Assembly: GCF_000374145.1 (NCBI RefSeq)
Contig: NZ_KB893654.1
Location: 330,221-394,220 of the forward strand
Length of the DNA stretch: 64,000 nucleotides
Source of the DNA: Neomegalonema perideroedes DSM 15528
GTDB lineage: Bacteria; Pseudomonadota; Alphaproteobacteria; Rhodobacterales; Rhodobacteraceae
Direction: 5' to 3'
Shown: piece after piece, positions 1 to 9,090 of the stretch
How the letters are laid out: every line of letters starts with the position of its first letter
Numbering within the stretch: position 1 is the stretch's first letter
The notes under the pieces: model-generated
The model's input: the letters and a program-made list of their open reading frames with translations, nothing else
What the model was told of the DNA's origin: nothing
Database searches by the model: none
Position numbers and translations under genes: made by a program

Positions 1-231
1 TATCAGGACCGGGGTCCGCGTCCGGCCGGGGATCGTCCTTACGGCGATCGTCCGCCGCGTCCGGCCGGGGATCGTCCTCCTTACGGCGACCGTCCGCCGC
101 GTCCGGCCGGGGATCGCCCCTATGGCGACCGCCCGCCCTATCAGGACCGGGGTCCGCGTCCGGCCGGGGATCGTCCTTACGGCGACCGTCCGCCGCGTCC
201 GGCCGGAGATCGTCCGGGCGGCTTCGGCGAC
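1..231 (+). repeat. In-frame repeat array in the IF-2 N-terminal linker
   Basis: Imperfect tandem units of about 39 bp encode variants of [13 protein letters not shown], with interspersed [13 protein letters not shown] versions. The array continues off the left edge. All length changes are multiples of three, so the infB frame is kept. It encodes a basic, proline-rich disordered linker between the N-terminal part and the G domain. Confidence 0.85.
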
Positions 232-2343
232 CGCGGTCCGCGTCCTCAGGGCGACCTGAGCCATCTGACGCCGCGTCTGCCGGGTCCGAAGTTCATCTCC
301 CGCGCCGCCGACCGCCCGGAAGTTCCGGGTCTGGGCGGACGCGCCGACATGGCTTCGAAATTCGCCAAGGCGCCCCCCGTCAAGAGCAAGGCCGAGCTGG
401 AGCGCGAGCGCGCCGACAAGGCGTCTCCGCGCGGCAAGGGCGAATCCGACCGCCGTCAGGGCAATTTCTCGCTCGACCGCGCCATCGCGGGCGAGGAGGG
501 CGGACGTCAGCGGTCCATGGCGGCGATGCGTCGCCGTCAGGAGCGCGAGCGCCGCAAAGGCGCGACGATGGAGAAGCCCGCCAAAGTCATGCGCGAGGTC
601 CGCATTCCTGACGCCATCACGGTGCAGGAGCTGGCCAACCGCATGGCCGAACGCGGCGTGGACGTGATCAAGTCGCTGATGAAGATGGGCATGATGGCCA
701 CCATCACCCAGGCCATCGACGCCGACACGGCCCAGATCATCGTCGAGGAGTTCGGCCATACGCCGCTCCGCGTCTCCGACGCCGCCGTCGAGGAGGGCAT
801 CGAGGGCGAGGTCGACGTCGCGGAGGCTCTGCTGCCGCGCGCGCCCGTGGTCACGATCATGGGCCACGTCGATCACGGCAAGACCTCTCTGCTCGACGCG
901 CTCCGCAAGACCAACGTGGTCTCGGGCGAGGCGGGCGGCATCACGCAGCACATCGGCGCCTATCAGGTGCGCACGAGCGGCGGCGTGGTGACCTTCCTCG
1001 ACACGCCGGGCCATGCGGCCTTCACCTCGATGCGCGCCCGCGGCGCCTCGGTCACCGACATCGTGGTTCTGGTGGTCGCGGCCGACGATTCCGTCATGCC
1101 GCAGACCATCGAGGCGATCAGCCACGCCAAAGCGGCCGGCGTGCCGATGATCGTGGCGATCAACAAGATCGACAAGCCCGCCGCCAACGCTCAGAAGGTC
1201 CGCGAGGAGCTGCTGCGCTATGAGGTGCTGGTCGAGGAGATGGGCGGCGAGACCCTGAACGTCGAGGTTTCGGCCAAGACGGGCAAGGGCCTCGACAAGC
1301 TCGTCGAGACGATCCTGCTTCAGGCCGAGGTTCTCGATCTGCGCGCCAACCCCGACCGCGCCGCCGACGGCGCCGTGATCGAGGCCAAGCTCGACGTGGG
1401 CCGCGGTCCTGTGGCCACGGTTCTGGTTCAGCGCGGCACTCTGCGCGTCGGCGACATCTTCGTGGTGGGCGATCAGTGGGGCAAGGTGCGCGCCCTGATC
1501 AACGACCATGGCGAGCGCGTCGAATTCGCCGGCCCCTCCGAGCCCGTCGAGGTCCTCGGCCTCAACGGCGCGCCCGAAGCCGGCGACAAGCTGCAGGTGG
1601 TCGAGAACGAGACCCGCGCCCGCGAGATCTCGTCCTATCGTCAGGACAAGACCCGCGAGACCGCCGCCGTCAAAGGCGCGCGCGTGTCGCTGGACCAGCT
1701 TCTGGCTCAGGCCGGATCGAGCGCCAACGTCAAGGAGCTGGCCGTCATCGTCAAATCCGACGTGCAGGGCTCCGCCGAAGCCATCGCTCAGGCGCTGGAG
1801 AAGATCGGCAACGAGGAGGTGCGCGTGCGCGTGCTTCAGTCGGGCGTGGGCGCGATCACGGAATCGGACGTCACCATGGCCGTCGCCTCCCGGGCGCCGA
1901 TCATCGGCTTCAACGTCCGCGCCAACGCCGCCGCCCGCGACGCCGCGACGCAAAAGGGCGTCGAGATCCGTTATTACTCCATCATCTACGACATCGTGGA
2001 CGATGTGAAGAAAGCGGCCTCGGGCCTGCTCTCGCCGGAGCTGCGCGAAACCATCATCGGCAACGCCGAGGTTCTTCAGGTCTTCAAGATCTCGAACGTG
2101 GGCGTGGTGGCGGGCTGCCGCGTGACCGACGGCGTGGCGCGTCGTTCGGCGGGCGTGCGCCTGCTGCGCGACAACACCGTGATCCACACCGGCAAGCTTT
2201 CGACCCTCAAACGCTTCAAGGACGAGGTGAAGGAAGTCCAGTCCGGTCAGGAATGCGGCATGGCCTTCGAGAATTATCAGGATCTCCGCGAGCGCGACGT
2301 CATCGAGCTTTTCGAGACGCAGACCATCGAGCGGAGCCTTTAA
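1..2343 (+). CDS. infB: Translation initiation factor IF-2 (5' end outside window)
   Basis: IF-2 is the GTPase that places initiator fMet-tRNA on the 30S subunit and promotes 70S assembly. The frame is open from base 1, so the gene begins upstream of the window; 780 residues are visible. An ATG at 349 is internal and should not be taken as the start. Residues 1-85 form a repetitive Arg/Pro/Asp/Gly-rich linker. The IF2 N-terminal-type segment follows at about 190-260, then the G domain with G1 GHVDHGKT near residue 288, G3 DTPGH, G4 NKID and G5 SAKTG. Domains II to IV ([21 protein letters not shown]) complete the C-terminus. A terminator-like hairpin separates it from rbfA, the usual neighbour. 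Identity is certain; only the missing N-terminus is unknown. Confidence 0.97.
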   Translation, partial: YQDRGPRPAGDRPYGDRPPRPAGDRPPYGDRPPRPAGDRPYGDRPPYQDRGPRPAGDRPYGDRPPRPAGDRPGGFGDRGPRPQGDLSHLTPRLPGPKFISRAADRPEVPGLGGRADMASKFAKAPPVKSKAELERERADKASPRGKGESDRRQGNFSLDRAIAGEEGGRQRSMAAMRRRQERERRKGATMEKPAKVMREVRIPDAITVQELANRMAERGVDVIKSLMKMGMMATITQAIDADTAQIIVEEFGHTPLRVSDAAVEEGIEGEVDVAEALLPRAPVVTIMGHVDHGKTSLLDALRKTNVVSGEAGGITQHIGAYQVRTSGGVVTFLDTPGHAAFTSMRARGASVTDIVVLVVAADDSVMPQTIEAISHAKAAGVPMIVAINKIDKPAANAQKVREELLRYEVLVEEMGGETLNVEVSAKTGKGLDKLVETILLQAEVLDLRANPDRAADGAVIEAKLDVGRGPVATVLVQRGTLRVGDIFVVGDQWGKVRALINDHGERVEFAGPSEPVEVLGLNGAPEAGDKLQVVENETRAREISSYRQDKTRETAAVKGARVSLDQLLAQAGSSANVKELAVIVKSDVQGSAEAIAQALEKIGNEEVRVRVLQSGVGAITESDVTMAVASRAPIIGFNVRANAAARDAATQKGVEIRYYSIIYDIVDDVKKAASGLLSPELRETIIGNAEVLQVFKISNVGVVAGCRVTDGVARRSAGVRLLRDNTVIHTGKLSTLKRFKDEVKEVQSGQECGMAFENYQDLRERDVIELFETQTIERSL

Positions 2344-2383
2344 TCTCCGGCCGGAGCCTTCGGGCTCCGCCTCCGACGGCTTT

Positions 2384-2416
2384 CGCCTCTCCCCCCTGCG
2401 GGGAGGGGCGTTTTTC
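2384..2416 (+). terminator. Terminator-like hairpin between infB and rbfA
   Basis: The arms cgcctctcccc and ggggaggggcg pair around a short loop with one G-T wobble and are followed by five T residues. The hairpin lies 40 nt after the infB stop and just before the rbfA ribosome binding site. It may act as a partial terminator or as a processing site within the operon. Confidence 0.6.
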
Positions 2417-2433
2417 ACTGAAAGGATCTTCTC

Positions 2434-2976
2434 ATGAGCGTGAGAGGCCAAAAAAGGGGCGGCGGCGGAGCCGATCCCGCGGCGGGTCCGAGCCAGCGGC
2501 AATTGCGCGTGGGCGAGATCGTGCGGCGCGCTCTGGCCGAAGTCTTCGCGCGGGGCGATCTGCATGACCCCGACCTGACCAGACGCAATCTGACTTTCAC
2601 CGAGGTCCGGCCTTCGCCGGATCTGAAGAACGCGACCGTCTTCGTGGCGCCTCTAGGCGGCAAGGACGAAGAGGGCGCGCTGAAGGCTCTGCGGCGGAAC
2701 TCCGGCGAGATTCGCCGGGCTCTGGCGCGGAACGTCCAGCTGAAATACGCGCCGGACGTGAAATTCGTCATCGACAAGACCTTCGACCGCATGCAGGAGG
2801 CCGACCGCCTCTTTCAGAACGAGCGCGTGCGCCGCGACGTCGAAGCCGGACGCGCCGCCGCTCAGGAGGAGGACGACGTTTGGGACGACGAGGGCGAGGA
2901 TGAGGACGAGGGTGGGGGCGGCGCCGATGAGGCCGCCGAAGGGGGTTCGGCCGGGGATCCCGCGCCGAAAACCTGA
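2434..2976 (+). CDS. rbfA: Ribosome-binding factor A
   Basis: RbfA is a KH-like cold-shock protein that binds the 30S subunit during late 16S rRNA maturation. The 180-residue protein has the family core at about residues 10-120, with QRQLRVGEIVRRALAEVF near the start and LTFTEVRPSPDLKNATVFV in the middle. The last ~35 residues are an acidic Asp/Glu tail ending in a Gly/Ala-rich stretch, longer than in compact RbfA proteins. The ATG at 2434 is preceded by AAAGGATC at suitable spacing. It follows infB, the normal alphaproteobacterial order. truB, often next, is absent; a dispersed repeat begins 2 nt after the stop. Confidence 0.93.
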   Translation: MSVRGQKRGGGGADPAAGPSQRQLRVGEIVRRALAEVFARGDLHDPDLTRRNLTFTEVRPSPDLKNATVFVAPLGGKDEEGALKALRRNSGEIRRALARNVQLKYAPDVKFVIDKTFDRMQEADRLFQNERVRRDVEAGRAAAQEEDDVWDDEGEDEDEGGGGADEAAEGGSAGDPAPKT

Positions 2977-2978
2977 CC

Positions 2979-3080
2979 AGAGCGTCGTCCGGCGAAGCCG
3001 GAAGGCTTCGCGTCTTGATGGCGCGGCCCGAAAAGAAGTCGGAGCCTTTGAGCGATCCGGCAGGATCGGCGAAGGCTCTG
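2979..3080. repeat. Dispersed double-hairpin element, copy A
   Basis: This is the first of four related ~100-bp intergenic elements. The left hairpin is built on gcgaagccg/ggcttcgcg. The right hairpin pairs ggagcctt with aaggctct around gatcc/ggatc. The right-arm change relative to other copies (GAGCCTT/AAGGCTC against GAGCGTT/AACGCTC) is compensatory. It starts 2 nt after the rbfA stop. Confidence 0.75.
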
Positions 3081-3150
3081 AAATCCGGGGCGGGCGAGCC
3101 TGTCCTCTCCGCCCGGAGCGCCTGCTGAGCGGGCGGCTGATGTGTTGAAG

Positions 3151-4047
3151 ATGTCGCGGAGCCTCGCCATGCGCGGACCTCTCACGCTCGACGCCATGGC
3201 GCCGATTCTCTTCGTCCTGCTCTGGAGCACGGGATTCGTCGGGGCGAAATACGGCCTCCCCTACGCCGAGCCCATGACCTTCCTCGCGCTGCGCTTCGCG
3301 GTGGTGATCGCGGGGATGGGGCTCTGGACTTTGCTCAGCCGCGCGCCATGGCCCACCCGGCGCCAATGGGGCCATCTGGCGATCATCGGCCTGACGGTGC
3401 AGCTCGGATATTTAGGCGGCGTCTTCGCGGCGATTCATCTGGGGCTGGAATCGGGCGTCTCGGCGCTGATCGTGAGCCTTCAGCCGATCCTCTCGGCGAT
3501 CCTCGCCAAGCCCATGCTCGGCGAGAGGCTGCATAAGGGGCAATGGTTCGGGCTGGCTCTGGGGCTGGCGGGCGTGGCGCTGGTGGTCTCCAATAAGCTC
3601 GCGGCGGGCGTGGGCGACTGGCGCGGCGTCGGGCTTTGCCTGATCGCTCTGGCCTGCATGACCTTCGGCACGCTCTGGCAGAAGAAATACGGCGCGAATC
3701 TGCCGCTGCGCTCCGGCGCGGTGGCGCAATATCTCGTGGCGCTCGTCGGAGCCTTGGCGCTGGCCTTCCTCTTCGAGACGCGCGAAGTGACATGGACGGG
3801 CGAATTCGTCTTCGCTTTGCTCTGGCTGGCGGTGGCGCTCTCCTTCGGCGCCATCGCGCTTTTATACCGATTGCTCAGGACGGGCGCCGCCTCGCGGGCG
3901 ACGAGCCTCTTCTTCATGGTGCCTCCGGTGGCGGCGCTTTGGGGCTGGGCGCTCTTCGGCGAGACCCTCGGCCCGACGGCGCTGCTCGGATTCGTGCTGG
4001 CGGCGGCGGGGGTGGCTCTGGCGATGCGGCCGCAAAAGCCTTCCTGA
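3151..4047 (+). CDS. EamA/DMT-superfamily transporter
   Basis: This is a drug/metabolite-exporter-type inner-membrane protein of about 298 residues. Ten hydrophobic segments fall into two EamA repeats: PILFVLLWSTGFVGAKYGL opens the first and LVVSNKLAAGVGDWRGVG bridges to the second. The second ends with an ALWGWALFGETLGP segment typical of the last helices. The substrate cannot be told from sequence; relatives export amino acids or other metabolites. Start choice is uncertain: GTG 3142, ATG 3151 and ATG 3169 are in frame, and the last has the best upstream purine run (gcggag). It sits alone between a repeat element and ileS. Confidence 0.85.
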   Translation: MSRSLAMRGPLTLDAMAPILFVLLWSTGFVGAKYGLPYAEPMTFLALRFAVVIAGMGLWTLLSRAPWPTRRQWGHLAIIGLTVQLGYLGGVFAAIHLGLESGVSALIVSLQPILSAILAKPMLGERLHKGQWFGLALGLAGVALVVSNKLAAGVGDWRGVGLCLIALACMTFGTLWQKKYGANLPLRSGAVAQYLVALVGALALAFLFETREVTWTGEFVFALLWLAVALSFGAIALLYRLLRTGAASRATSLFFMVPPVAALWGWALFGETLGPTALLGFVLAAAGVALAMRPQKPS

Positions 4048-4238
4048 GCGTTGAAGAAACGCCCGCCGCTTGTTAGAAGCGGCCGGATTCAAAGATGACG
4101 GAGCGGATCATGGTTCGGCGGGGCGTTCTGCGAATTAGCCGCCCGGCCTTCGCCTGAGGGCGAGGCGCCGGGGAGACGCATCGCGCCCGGATTCAGAATC
4201 TCGGGCGTCGGATCATTCGCGATTTCAGGATTCCTGAC

Positions 4239-7157
4239 ATGACTTCCGAGACCAAAGCTCCGAACCACGATTATAAAGACACCCTCTTCCTCCCCGAGAC
4301 CGAATTCCCCATGCGGGGCGGCCTGCCTCAGCGCGAGCCGGAATGGCTGGCGCGCTGGGAGAAGATGGATCTCTATAAGCGCCTGCGCGAGCTTTCCAAG
4401 GGGCGTCAGCCTTGGGTGCTGCATGACGGCCCTCCCTACGCCAACGGCCATCTCCATATCGGCCATGCGCTGAACAAGACGCTGAAGGATTTCGTGGTCC
4501 GCTCGCGTCAGGTTCTGGGCTACGACTCGCGCTACGTCCCCGGCTGGGATTGCCACGGCCTGCCCATCGAGTGGAAGATCGAGGAGAAATACCGCGAGAA
4601 GAAGCTCGATAAATCCGCCGTGCCGATCAATGAATTCCGTCAGGAATGCCGCGATTTCGCCGCCGGATGGATCGACGTCCAGCGCGAGGAGTTCAAGCGC
4701 CTCGGCGTGATCGGCGATTGGGATGACCCCTACACGACGATGAAATTCTCCGCCGAAGCGACCATCGCGCGGGAATTCCTGAAATTCGTGATGAACGGGC
4801 TGTTGTATCGCGGCTCCAAGCCGGTGATGTGGTCGCCGGTGGAGAAGACCGCCCTCGCCGACGCCGAGGTCGAATATCATGACCGCGTGTCGCCGACGAT
4901 CCATGTGCGTTTCCCGGTGGTCAGCGCTCCGACGGGCGCGCTCTCGGGCGCCGACGTCGTGATCTGGACGACCACCCCCTGGACCATCCCGAGCAATCGC
5001 GGCGTCTCCTATGGTCCGGAGATCAATTACGGCCTCTATGAAGTCACGGAGGCCCCGGAAGACAATTGGGTGAAGGTCGGGGCCAAGCTGGCCCTCGCCG
5101 ATGATCTCGCCGAAGACGCTCTGACCGCCGCCCGCGTGGGCGAGTGGCGGCGCCTCTATGACCTCACCCCGGCGGATTTCGAGGGCGCGATCCTTGGGCA
5201 TCCCTTCCGCGGCGAGCCTTGGGCCGAACGCTTCTGGGATTACGAAGTCCCCATGCTGGCGGGCGGCTTCGTGACCTCCGACGCGGGCACGGGCTTCGTG
5301 CATAACGCCCCCAGCCACGGCGAGGAGGATTTCGAACTCTTCGCCGAGAATAAGATGCTCGACCGCATCACCTATAACGTGCTGGAGGATTCCGCCTTCG
5401 CGCCGCATGTGCCTTTCTTCGCGGGGCTGCGCATCCTTGAGCCCAACGGCAAAGACGGAAAAGCCAATGACGCCGTGCTGGAGAAGCTGGCGGAATCGGG
5501 CAAGCTCATGGCGCGGGGCCGCATCAAGCACAGCTATCCCCATAGCTGGCGCTCGAAGGCTCCGGTGATCTACCGCAACACGCCGCAATGGTTCGTGGCG
5601 ATGGATCAGGCCATCCACGACGCCACCCCGCAGGCGGGTCTGACGCTCCGTCAGCGCGCGCTGAAGACCATCGCCGAGGACGTCCAGTGGACGCCCAAAA
5701 GCGCCTATAACCGCATGCGCGGCATGATCGAGACCCGCCCCGATTGGGTGCTTTCGCGGCAAAGAGCTTGGGGCGTTCCGCTCTGCTGCTTCATGCGCGA
5801 GAGCGTCGTGGAAGGCGTGGTCAAGGTCGAGCTTCTGCGCGACGAAGCGGTCAACGCCCGCATCCTCGCGGCCTTCGAGGTCGAGGGCGCCGACGCTTGG
5901 TTCGCCGAGGGCGCCGCCGCGCGCTTCCTCGCCGGGCGGCCCGACGCCGACCAATGGACGCAGGTCGTCGACATCCTCGACGTCTGGTTCGATTCCGGCT
6001 CCACCCACGCCTTCGTCATGGAGGACCGGCCGGACGGGATCTGGCCCGCCTCGCTGTATCTCGAAGGCACCGACCAGCATCGCGGCTGGTTCCAGTCGAG
6101 CCTTCTGGAGGCCTCGGCCACGCGCGGCCGCGCGCCTTACGAAGGCGTGCTGACCCATGGCTTCACGCTCGACGAGAAAGGACAGAAAATGTCCAAATCC
6201 GTCGGCAACACCGTGGCGCCTCAGAACGTCATCAAGGATCTGGGCGCCGACATCCTGCGGCTCTGGATCGCGCAGACCGACTTCACCGAGGATCAGCGCA
6301 TCGGCCCGAAGATTCTTCAGGGCGTGGCGGATTCCTATCGGCGTCTGCGCAACACCCTGCGCTATATGCTGGGGGCTCTGGCGGGCTTCGACGAATCCGA
6401 GCGCGTCGAGCCGAAGGACATGCCCGAGCTTGAGCGCTGGATCCTCCATCGCCTCGCCGAGCTGGATCAGGTGGTCCGCAAGGGCTACGAGGCCTATGAA
6501 TTCCAGAAGGTCTTCGCGCAGATCTTCAATTTCTGCACGACGGATCTCTCGGCGGTTTATTTCGACATCCGCAAGGACGCGCTGTATTGCGATCCCCCGT
6601 CGAGCCTGCGCCGCCGGGCCTGCCGCACGGTGATGGACATCCTCTTCCATCGCCTGACGACCTGGCTTTCGCCGATCCTCTGTTTCACGACGGAGGACGT
6701 CTGGCTCTCGCGCTATCCCGGCGAGGATCAGAGCGTGCATCTCCAGACCATCCCGGAGACGCCCGCCTCATGGCTCGACCCGGAGCTTGCGGCGCGTTGG
6801 GAGAAGATCCGCGAGGCTCGCCGCGTCGTGACGGGCGCTCTGGAGATCGCCCGCCGCGAAAAGCTCATCGGCGCTTCTCTGGAGGCGGCGCCGGTGGTGC
6901 GCGTCTCGGATCCCGAGCTTCTGGCCGCGCTGCGGGCGGTGGATTTCGCGGAAATCTGCATCGCTTCGGATCTGAAGCTCGAAGAGGGCTCCGGCTCGCC
7001 CGAGGCCTTCAGCCTCAGCGAGGTTCCGGGCGTGGAGGCGGTCTTCGTCAAGGCGGAGGGCGGCAAATGCGCCCGCTGCTGGCGCGTCACGCCGGAGGTG
7101 GGCGCTCAGCCCCATCATGACGACCTCTGCCGGCGCTGCGACGAAGCCCTGAGCTGA
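4239..7157 (+). CDS. ileS: Isoleucyl-tRNA synthetase
   Basis: This class Ia synthetase charges tRNA-Ile and edits Val. The 972-residue product has the HIGH signature in GHLHIGH near residue 78, a CP1 editing domain containing WTTTPWTIPSN near 250, and KMSKS in KGQKMSKSVGN near 650. A C-terminal zinc knuckle, CARCW ... CRRC, ends the protein. These features mark the bacterial-type, ileS1-like form. The start MTSETKAPNHDYKDTLFLP matches the usual N-terminus. The 190 bp upstream show no recognisable T-box or other riboswitch. A very long open frame on the opposite strand (4089-6740) is a composition artefact. Confidence 0.98.
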   Translation: MTSETKAPNHDYKDTLFLPETEFPMRGGLPQREPEWLARWEKMDLYKRLRELSKGRQPWVLHDGPPYANGHLHIGHALNKTLKDFVVRSRQVLGYDSRYVPGWDCHGLPIEWKIEEKYREKKLDKSAVPINEFRQECRDFAAGWIDVQREEFKRLGVIGDWDDPYTTMKFSAEATIAREFLKFVMNGLLYRGSKPVMWSPVEKTALADAEVEYHDRVSPTIHVRFPVVSAPTGALSGADVVIWTTTPWTIPSNRGVSYGPEINYGLYEVTEAPEDNWVKVGAKLALADDLAEDALTAARVGEWRRLYDLTPADFEGAILGHPFRGEPWAERFWDYEVPMLAGGFVTSDAGTGFVHNAPSHGEEDFELFAENKMLDRITYNVLEDSAFAPHVPFFAGLRILEPNGKDGKANDAVLEKLAESGKLMARGRIKHSYPHSWRSKAPVIYRNTPQWFVAMDQAIHDATPQAGLTLRQRALKTIAEDVQWTPKSAYNRMRGMIETRPDWVLSRQRAWGVPLCCFMRESVVEGVVKVELLRDEAVNARILAAFEVEGADAWFAEGAAARFLAGRPDADQWTQVVDILDVWFDSGSTHAFVMEDRPDGIWPASLYLEGTDQHRGWFQSSLLEASATRGRAPYEGVLTHGFTLDEKGQKMSKSVGNTVAPQNVIKDLGADILRLWIAQTDFTEDQRIGPKILQGVADSYRRLRNTLRYMLGALAGFDESERVEPKDMPELERWILHRLAELDQVVRKGYEAYEFQKVFAQIFNFCTTDLSAVYFDIRKDALYCDPPSSLRRRACRTVMDILFHRLTTWLSPILCFTTEDVWLSRYPGEDQSVHLQTIPETPASWLDPELAARWEKIREARRVVTGALEIARREKLIGASLEAAPVVRVSDPELLAALRAVDFAEICIASDLKLEEGSGSPEAFSLSEVPGVEAVFVKAEGGKCARCWRVTPEVGAQPHHDDLCRRCDEALS

Positions 7158-7228
7158 GGCTTGTCGGCCGGGCCTCGCGGCGGCTAATTCTGGGAGACCG
7201 GAAGCAGCCGCCAGCGAGGAGCCAGCCC

Positions 7229-7741
7229 ATGCCTGAGGAAGCCAGAGATCTGCGCCATGTCGAGATGGTCGTCCTCATGACGCCCGACATGGCCAATTTC
7301 AGCGGCAAGGTCCATGGCGGAGCCTTGCTGAATCAGCTCGACCGCGTGGCCTTCGCCTGCGCCTCGCGCTACTCCAAACATTACGCGGTGACGCTCTCGG
7401 TGGATCAGGTGATCTTCCGCGAGCCGATCCACGTCGGCGAACTCGTGACCTTCCGCGCGGCGATCAATTCGACGGGCCGCACCTCCATGGAGGTGGGCGT
7501 GCGGGTGGAGGCCGAGAACATCCGCAGCGGCCTGAGGCGTCACACCAATTCCTGTTATTTCACCATGATCGCGGTGGACGACGAGGGCAAGCCGACCGAA
7601 GTCCCCTCCTTCGCGCCGGTCTCCGAGGTGGATCGGCGGCGGCATAGGGCGGCGGCTCTGCGGCGGGAGCTGCGCCGCGAATTCGAAGAGCGCTTCAAGG
7701 CCGCGACGGAGGGCGTCGCGGAAGCTCCCGCCGAAGGCTAA
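7229..7741 (+). CDS. Hotdog-fold acyl-CoA thioesterase (YciA/BACH-like)
   Basis: This 170-residue protein belongs to the acyl-CoA thioester hydrolase family and would hydrolyse fatty acyl-CoAs. The hotdog core spans residues 10-130. It contains the helix-start motif [17 protein letters not shown], with the Asp expected in catalysis, and the strand [18 protein letters not shown] ~35-residue charged, Arg/Glu-rich C-terminal helix extends beyond the minimal fold. GAGGAG precedes the ATG. Its TAA overlaps the TAG of the convergent kptA gene by 3 of 4 bases. Exact substrate length is not predictable. Confidence 0.87.
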   Translation: MPEEARDLRHVEMVVLMTPDMANFSGKVHGGALLNQLDRVAFACASRYSKHYAVTLSVDQVIFREPIHVGELVTFRAAINSTGRTSMEVGVRVEAENIRSGLRRHTNSCYFTMIAVDDEGKPTEVPSFAPVSEVDRRRHRAAALRRELRREFEERFKAATEGVAEAPAEG

Positions 7742-8295
7742 TCCTCGCTCTCCGCGAAGCTCAGATGTGCGGGCGGGACATGATCCGTCAGCCAGACGCC
7801 GTTTTCGGCCTGCTGAAACACGATCCCCGCCCGATGCATCGCGCCCGCCGCCACGATCAGCACGACCGGCTTGCCATGGCGCGTCCCGACCTTGCGGGCG
7901 GTCTCGGCGTCGCGGGAGAGATGCACCTGACGCCGCGCGCCGGGCTTCAGCCCCTCGGCGAAGATGGAGTCGAGATTGCCCCGCGCCGTGCCGTGATGCA
8001 GGATCTCGGGCGGTTCGGCGGGGGGCAGGCCCAGATCCACCTCCACGCTATGCCCCTGAGCCGCGCGGATGCGCCGCCCGTCCTCCGAGAGGGTGAAGCG
8101 CCGCTTATCGTTGGTCTCGACGATCTCGCGCAGATCCTCGGCGGAGAGCTTATGGCCCGCCGCCTTCATCTTCGCGAGCAGCTCGGGAACCGGAGCCCAG
8201 CCCTGCGCGTCGAGCTTCAGCCCGATGGTCTCGGGCGCATGGCGCAGCACGAGGCTGAGGAATTTGCTGCGGGTCTTGAGATTCGGGTGGCCCAT
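7738..8295 (-). CDS. kptA: RNA 2'-phosphotransferase, Tpt1/KptA family
   Basis: Tpt1/KptA enzymes use NAD+ to remove an internal RNA 2'-phosphate through an ADP-ribosylated intermediate. The 185-residue protein has an N-terminal winged-helix half ([31 protein letters not shown]) and a C-terminal ART-like half with [17 protein letters not shown] and RRQVHLSRD. The Arg-His-Arg-Arg active-site pattern appears intact. In eukaryotes the enzyme finishes tRNA splicing. Bacteria lack that route, so its cellular substrate here is unknown. It ends tail-to-tail with the thioesterase gene, and a dispersed repeat lies about 50 bp upstream of its start. Confidence 0.92.
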   Translation of the reverse strand: MGHPNLKTRSKFLSLVLRHAPETIGLKLDAQGWAPVPELLAKMKAAGHKLSAEDLREIVETNDKRRFTLSEDGRRIRAAQGHSVEVDLGLPPAEPPEILHHGTARGNLDSIFAEGLKPGARRQVHLSRDAETARKVGTRHGKPVVLIVAAGAMHRAGIVFQQAENGVWLTDHVPPAHLSFAESED

Positions 8296-8342
8296 GGTTT
8301 CGCGGAGCGCGCTCCGGCGCTCCGGCTCCTTTCTTCGCGCGT

Positions 8343-8446
8343 TAGAGCATTTTCCAGCGAAGCCGACGAGGCTTCGCGTCGCGAAAATGCGGCCGCATAA
8401 AAGCTTAGGGCGTTGAACGATCCCTATGGGATCGGAAAGCGCTCTA
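8343..8446. repeat. Dispersed double-hairpin element, copy B
   Basis: The left hairpin pairs gcattttc with gaaaatgc outside gcgaagcc/ggcttcgc. The right hairpin has gatccc/ggatc arms closed by an agcgctcta end. The last three bases (cta) are, on the minus strand, the TAG stop of the lipoprotein gene, so the element supplies that stop codon. Confidence 0.75.
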
Positions 8447-9040
8447 GGCCAGATAAGACCCGAGCCGCGTGCGGATGGCGTCGCTCATGGCGAGGTCGAA
8501 GCGCTCGGCCAATTGCGCCGCCACGCGGTTTTGCAGATTGGTGCGCTCGGCGGGGGTGAGGGGGCCGTCCGAATGGCCTTCGGCCGTGACGCGGGCGCCG
8601 GCGAAACCGCGCTCCGCGCCGTTCTCGTCGATGGCCAGACGCGCCTGAAGCACCGCCTCGAAGCGCTCGCCGGGGCCGAGCGGGCCGGGCGGCGTCTCCT
8701 GGCTCGCGCCGCGCGCCTCGTCGATCACCAGACGCCCCGAAGCGCCGCCGCCGATGGTCCTCAGCCGCCGCTCAGACCAGAGCCGCACGAAATCGGCGAC
8801 GCGCACGGGGAAATCCTCGGCGGCGGAGGCCACGGTGGGCGCCGTCACCAGCTGCACGCCCGTCAGGCGCAGATTCAAAACGCCGGGCAGGAAGTTCACC
8901 TCGGCGTAGGGCGAGGGCGGCAGAATCTTCGTCTGGCATCCGGCCAGCAGCGCGGGCGCCGCCAGCAGCGCGAGCGCGCGGCGGCGATGAATTCCCCCGG
9001 AGCGGGGGGCGGAGATCGGAAGGGGGGCGCCGGTCTTCAT
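8444..9040 (-). CDS. Putative lipoprotein of unknown function
   Basis: I do not recognise a named family. The 198-residue product starts with an RRR-containing signal sequence followed by a hydrophobic run and the lipobox LLAGC at about residues 31-35, so it is probably a lipid-anchored envelope protein. The mature part has no membrane segments. It contains motifs such as [16 protein letters not shown] and [13 protein letters not shown], suggesting a small alpha/beta domain. Its TAG stop is formed by the end of repeat copy B. It is oriented with hslO upstream (50 bp gap) and may share its transcript. Confidence 0.75.
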   Translation of the reverse strand: MKTGAPLPISAPRSGGIHRRRALALLAAPALLAGCQTKILPPSPYAEVNFLPGVLNLRLTGVQLVTAPTVASAAEDFPVRVADFVRLWSERRLRTIGGGASGRLVIDEARGASQETPPGPLGPGERFEAVLQARLAIDENGAERGFAGARVTAEGHSDGPLTPAERTNLQNRVAAQLAERFDLAMSDAIRTRLGSYLA

Positions 9041-9090
9041 GCGGAATCCTCGGAGCGGGCCGCAGCCCTCGCCGCCCGCGCCGAAGGGGG

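Noticed and set aside
4089-6740. 883-codon open frame antisense to ileS
   Set aside because: It lies across a certain ileS gene, its translation has no recognisable motif, and long antisense frames are expected from GC-rich third positions.
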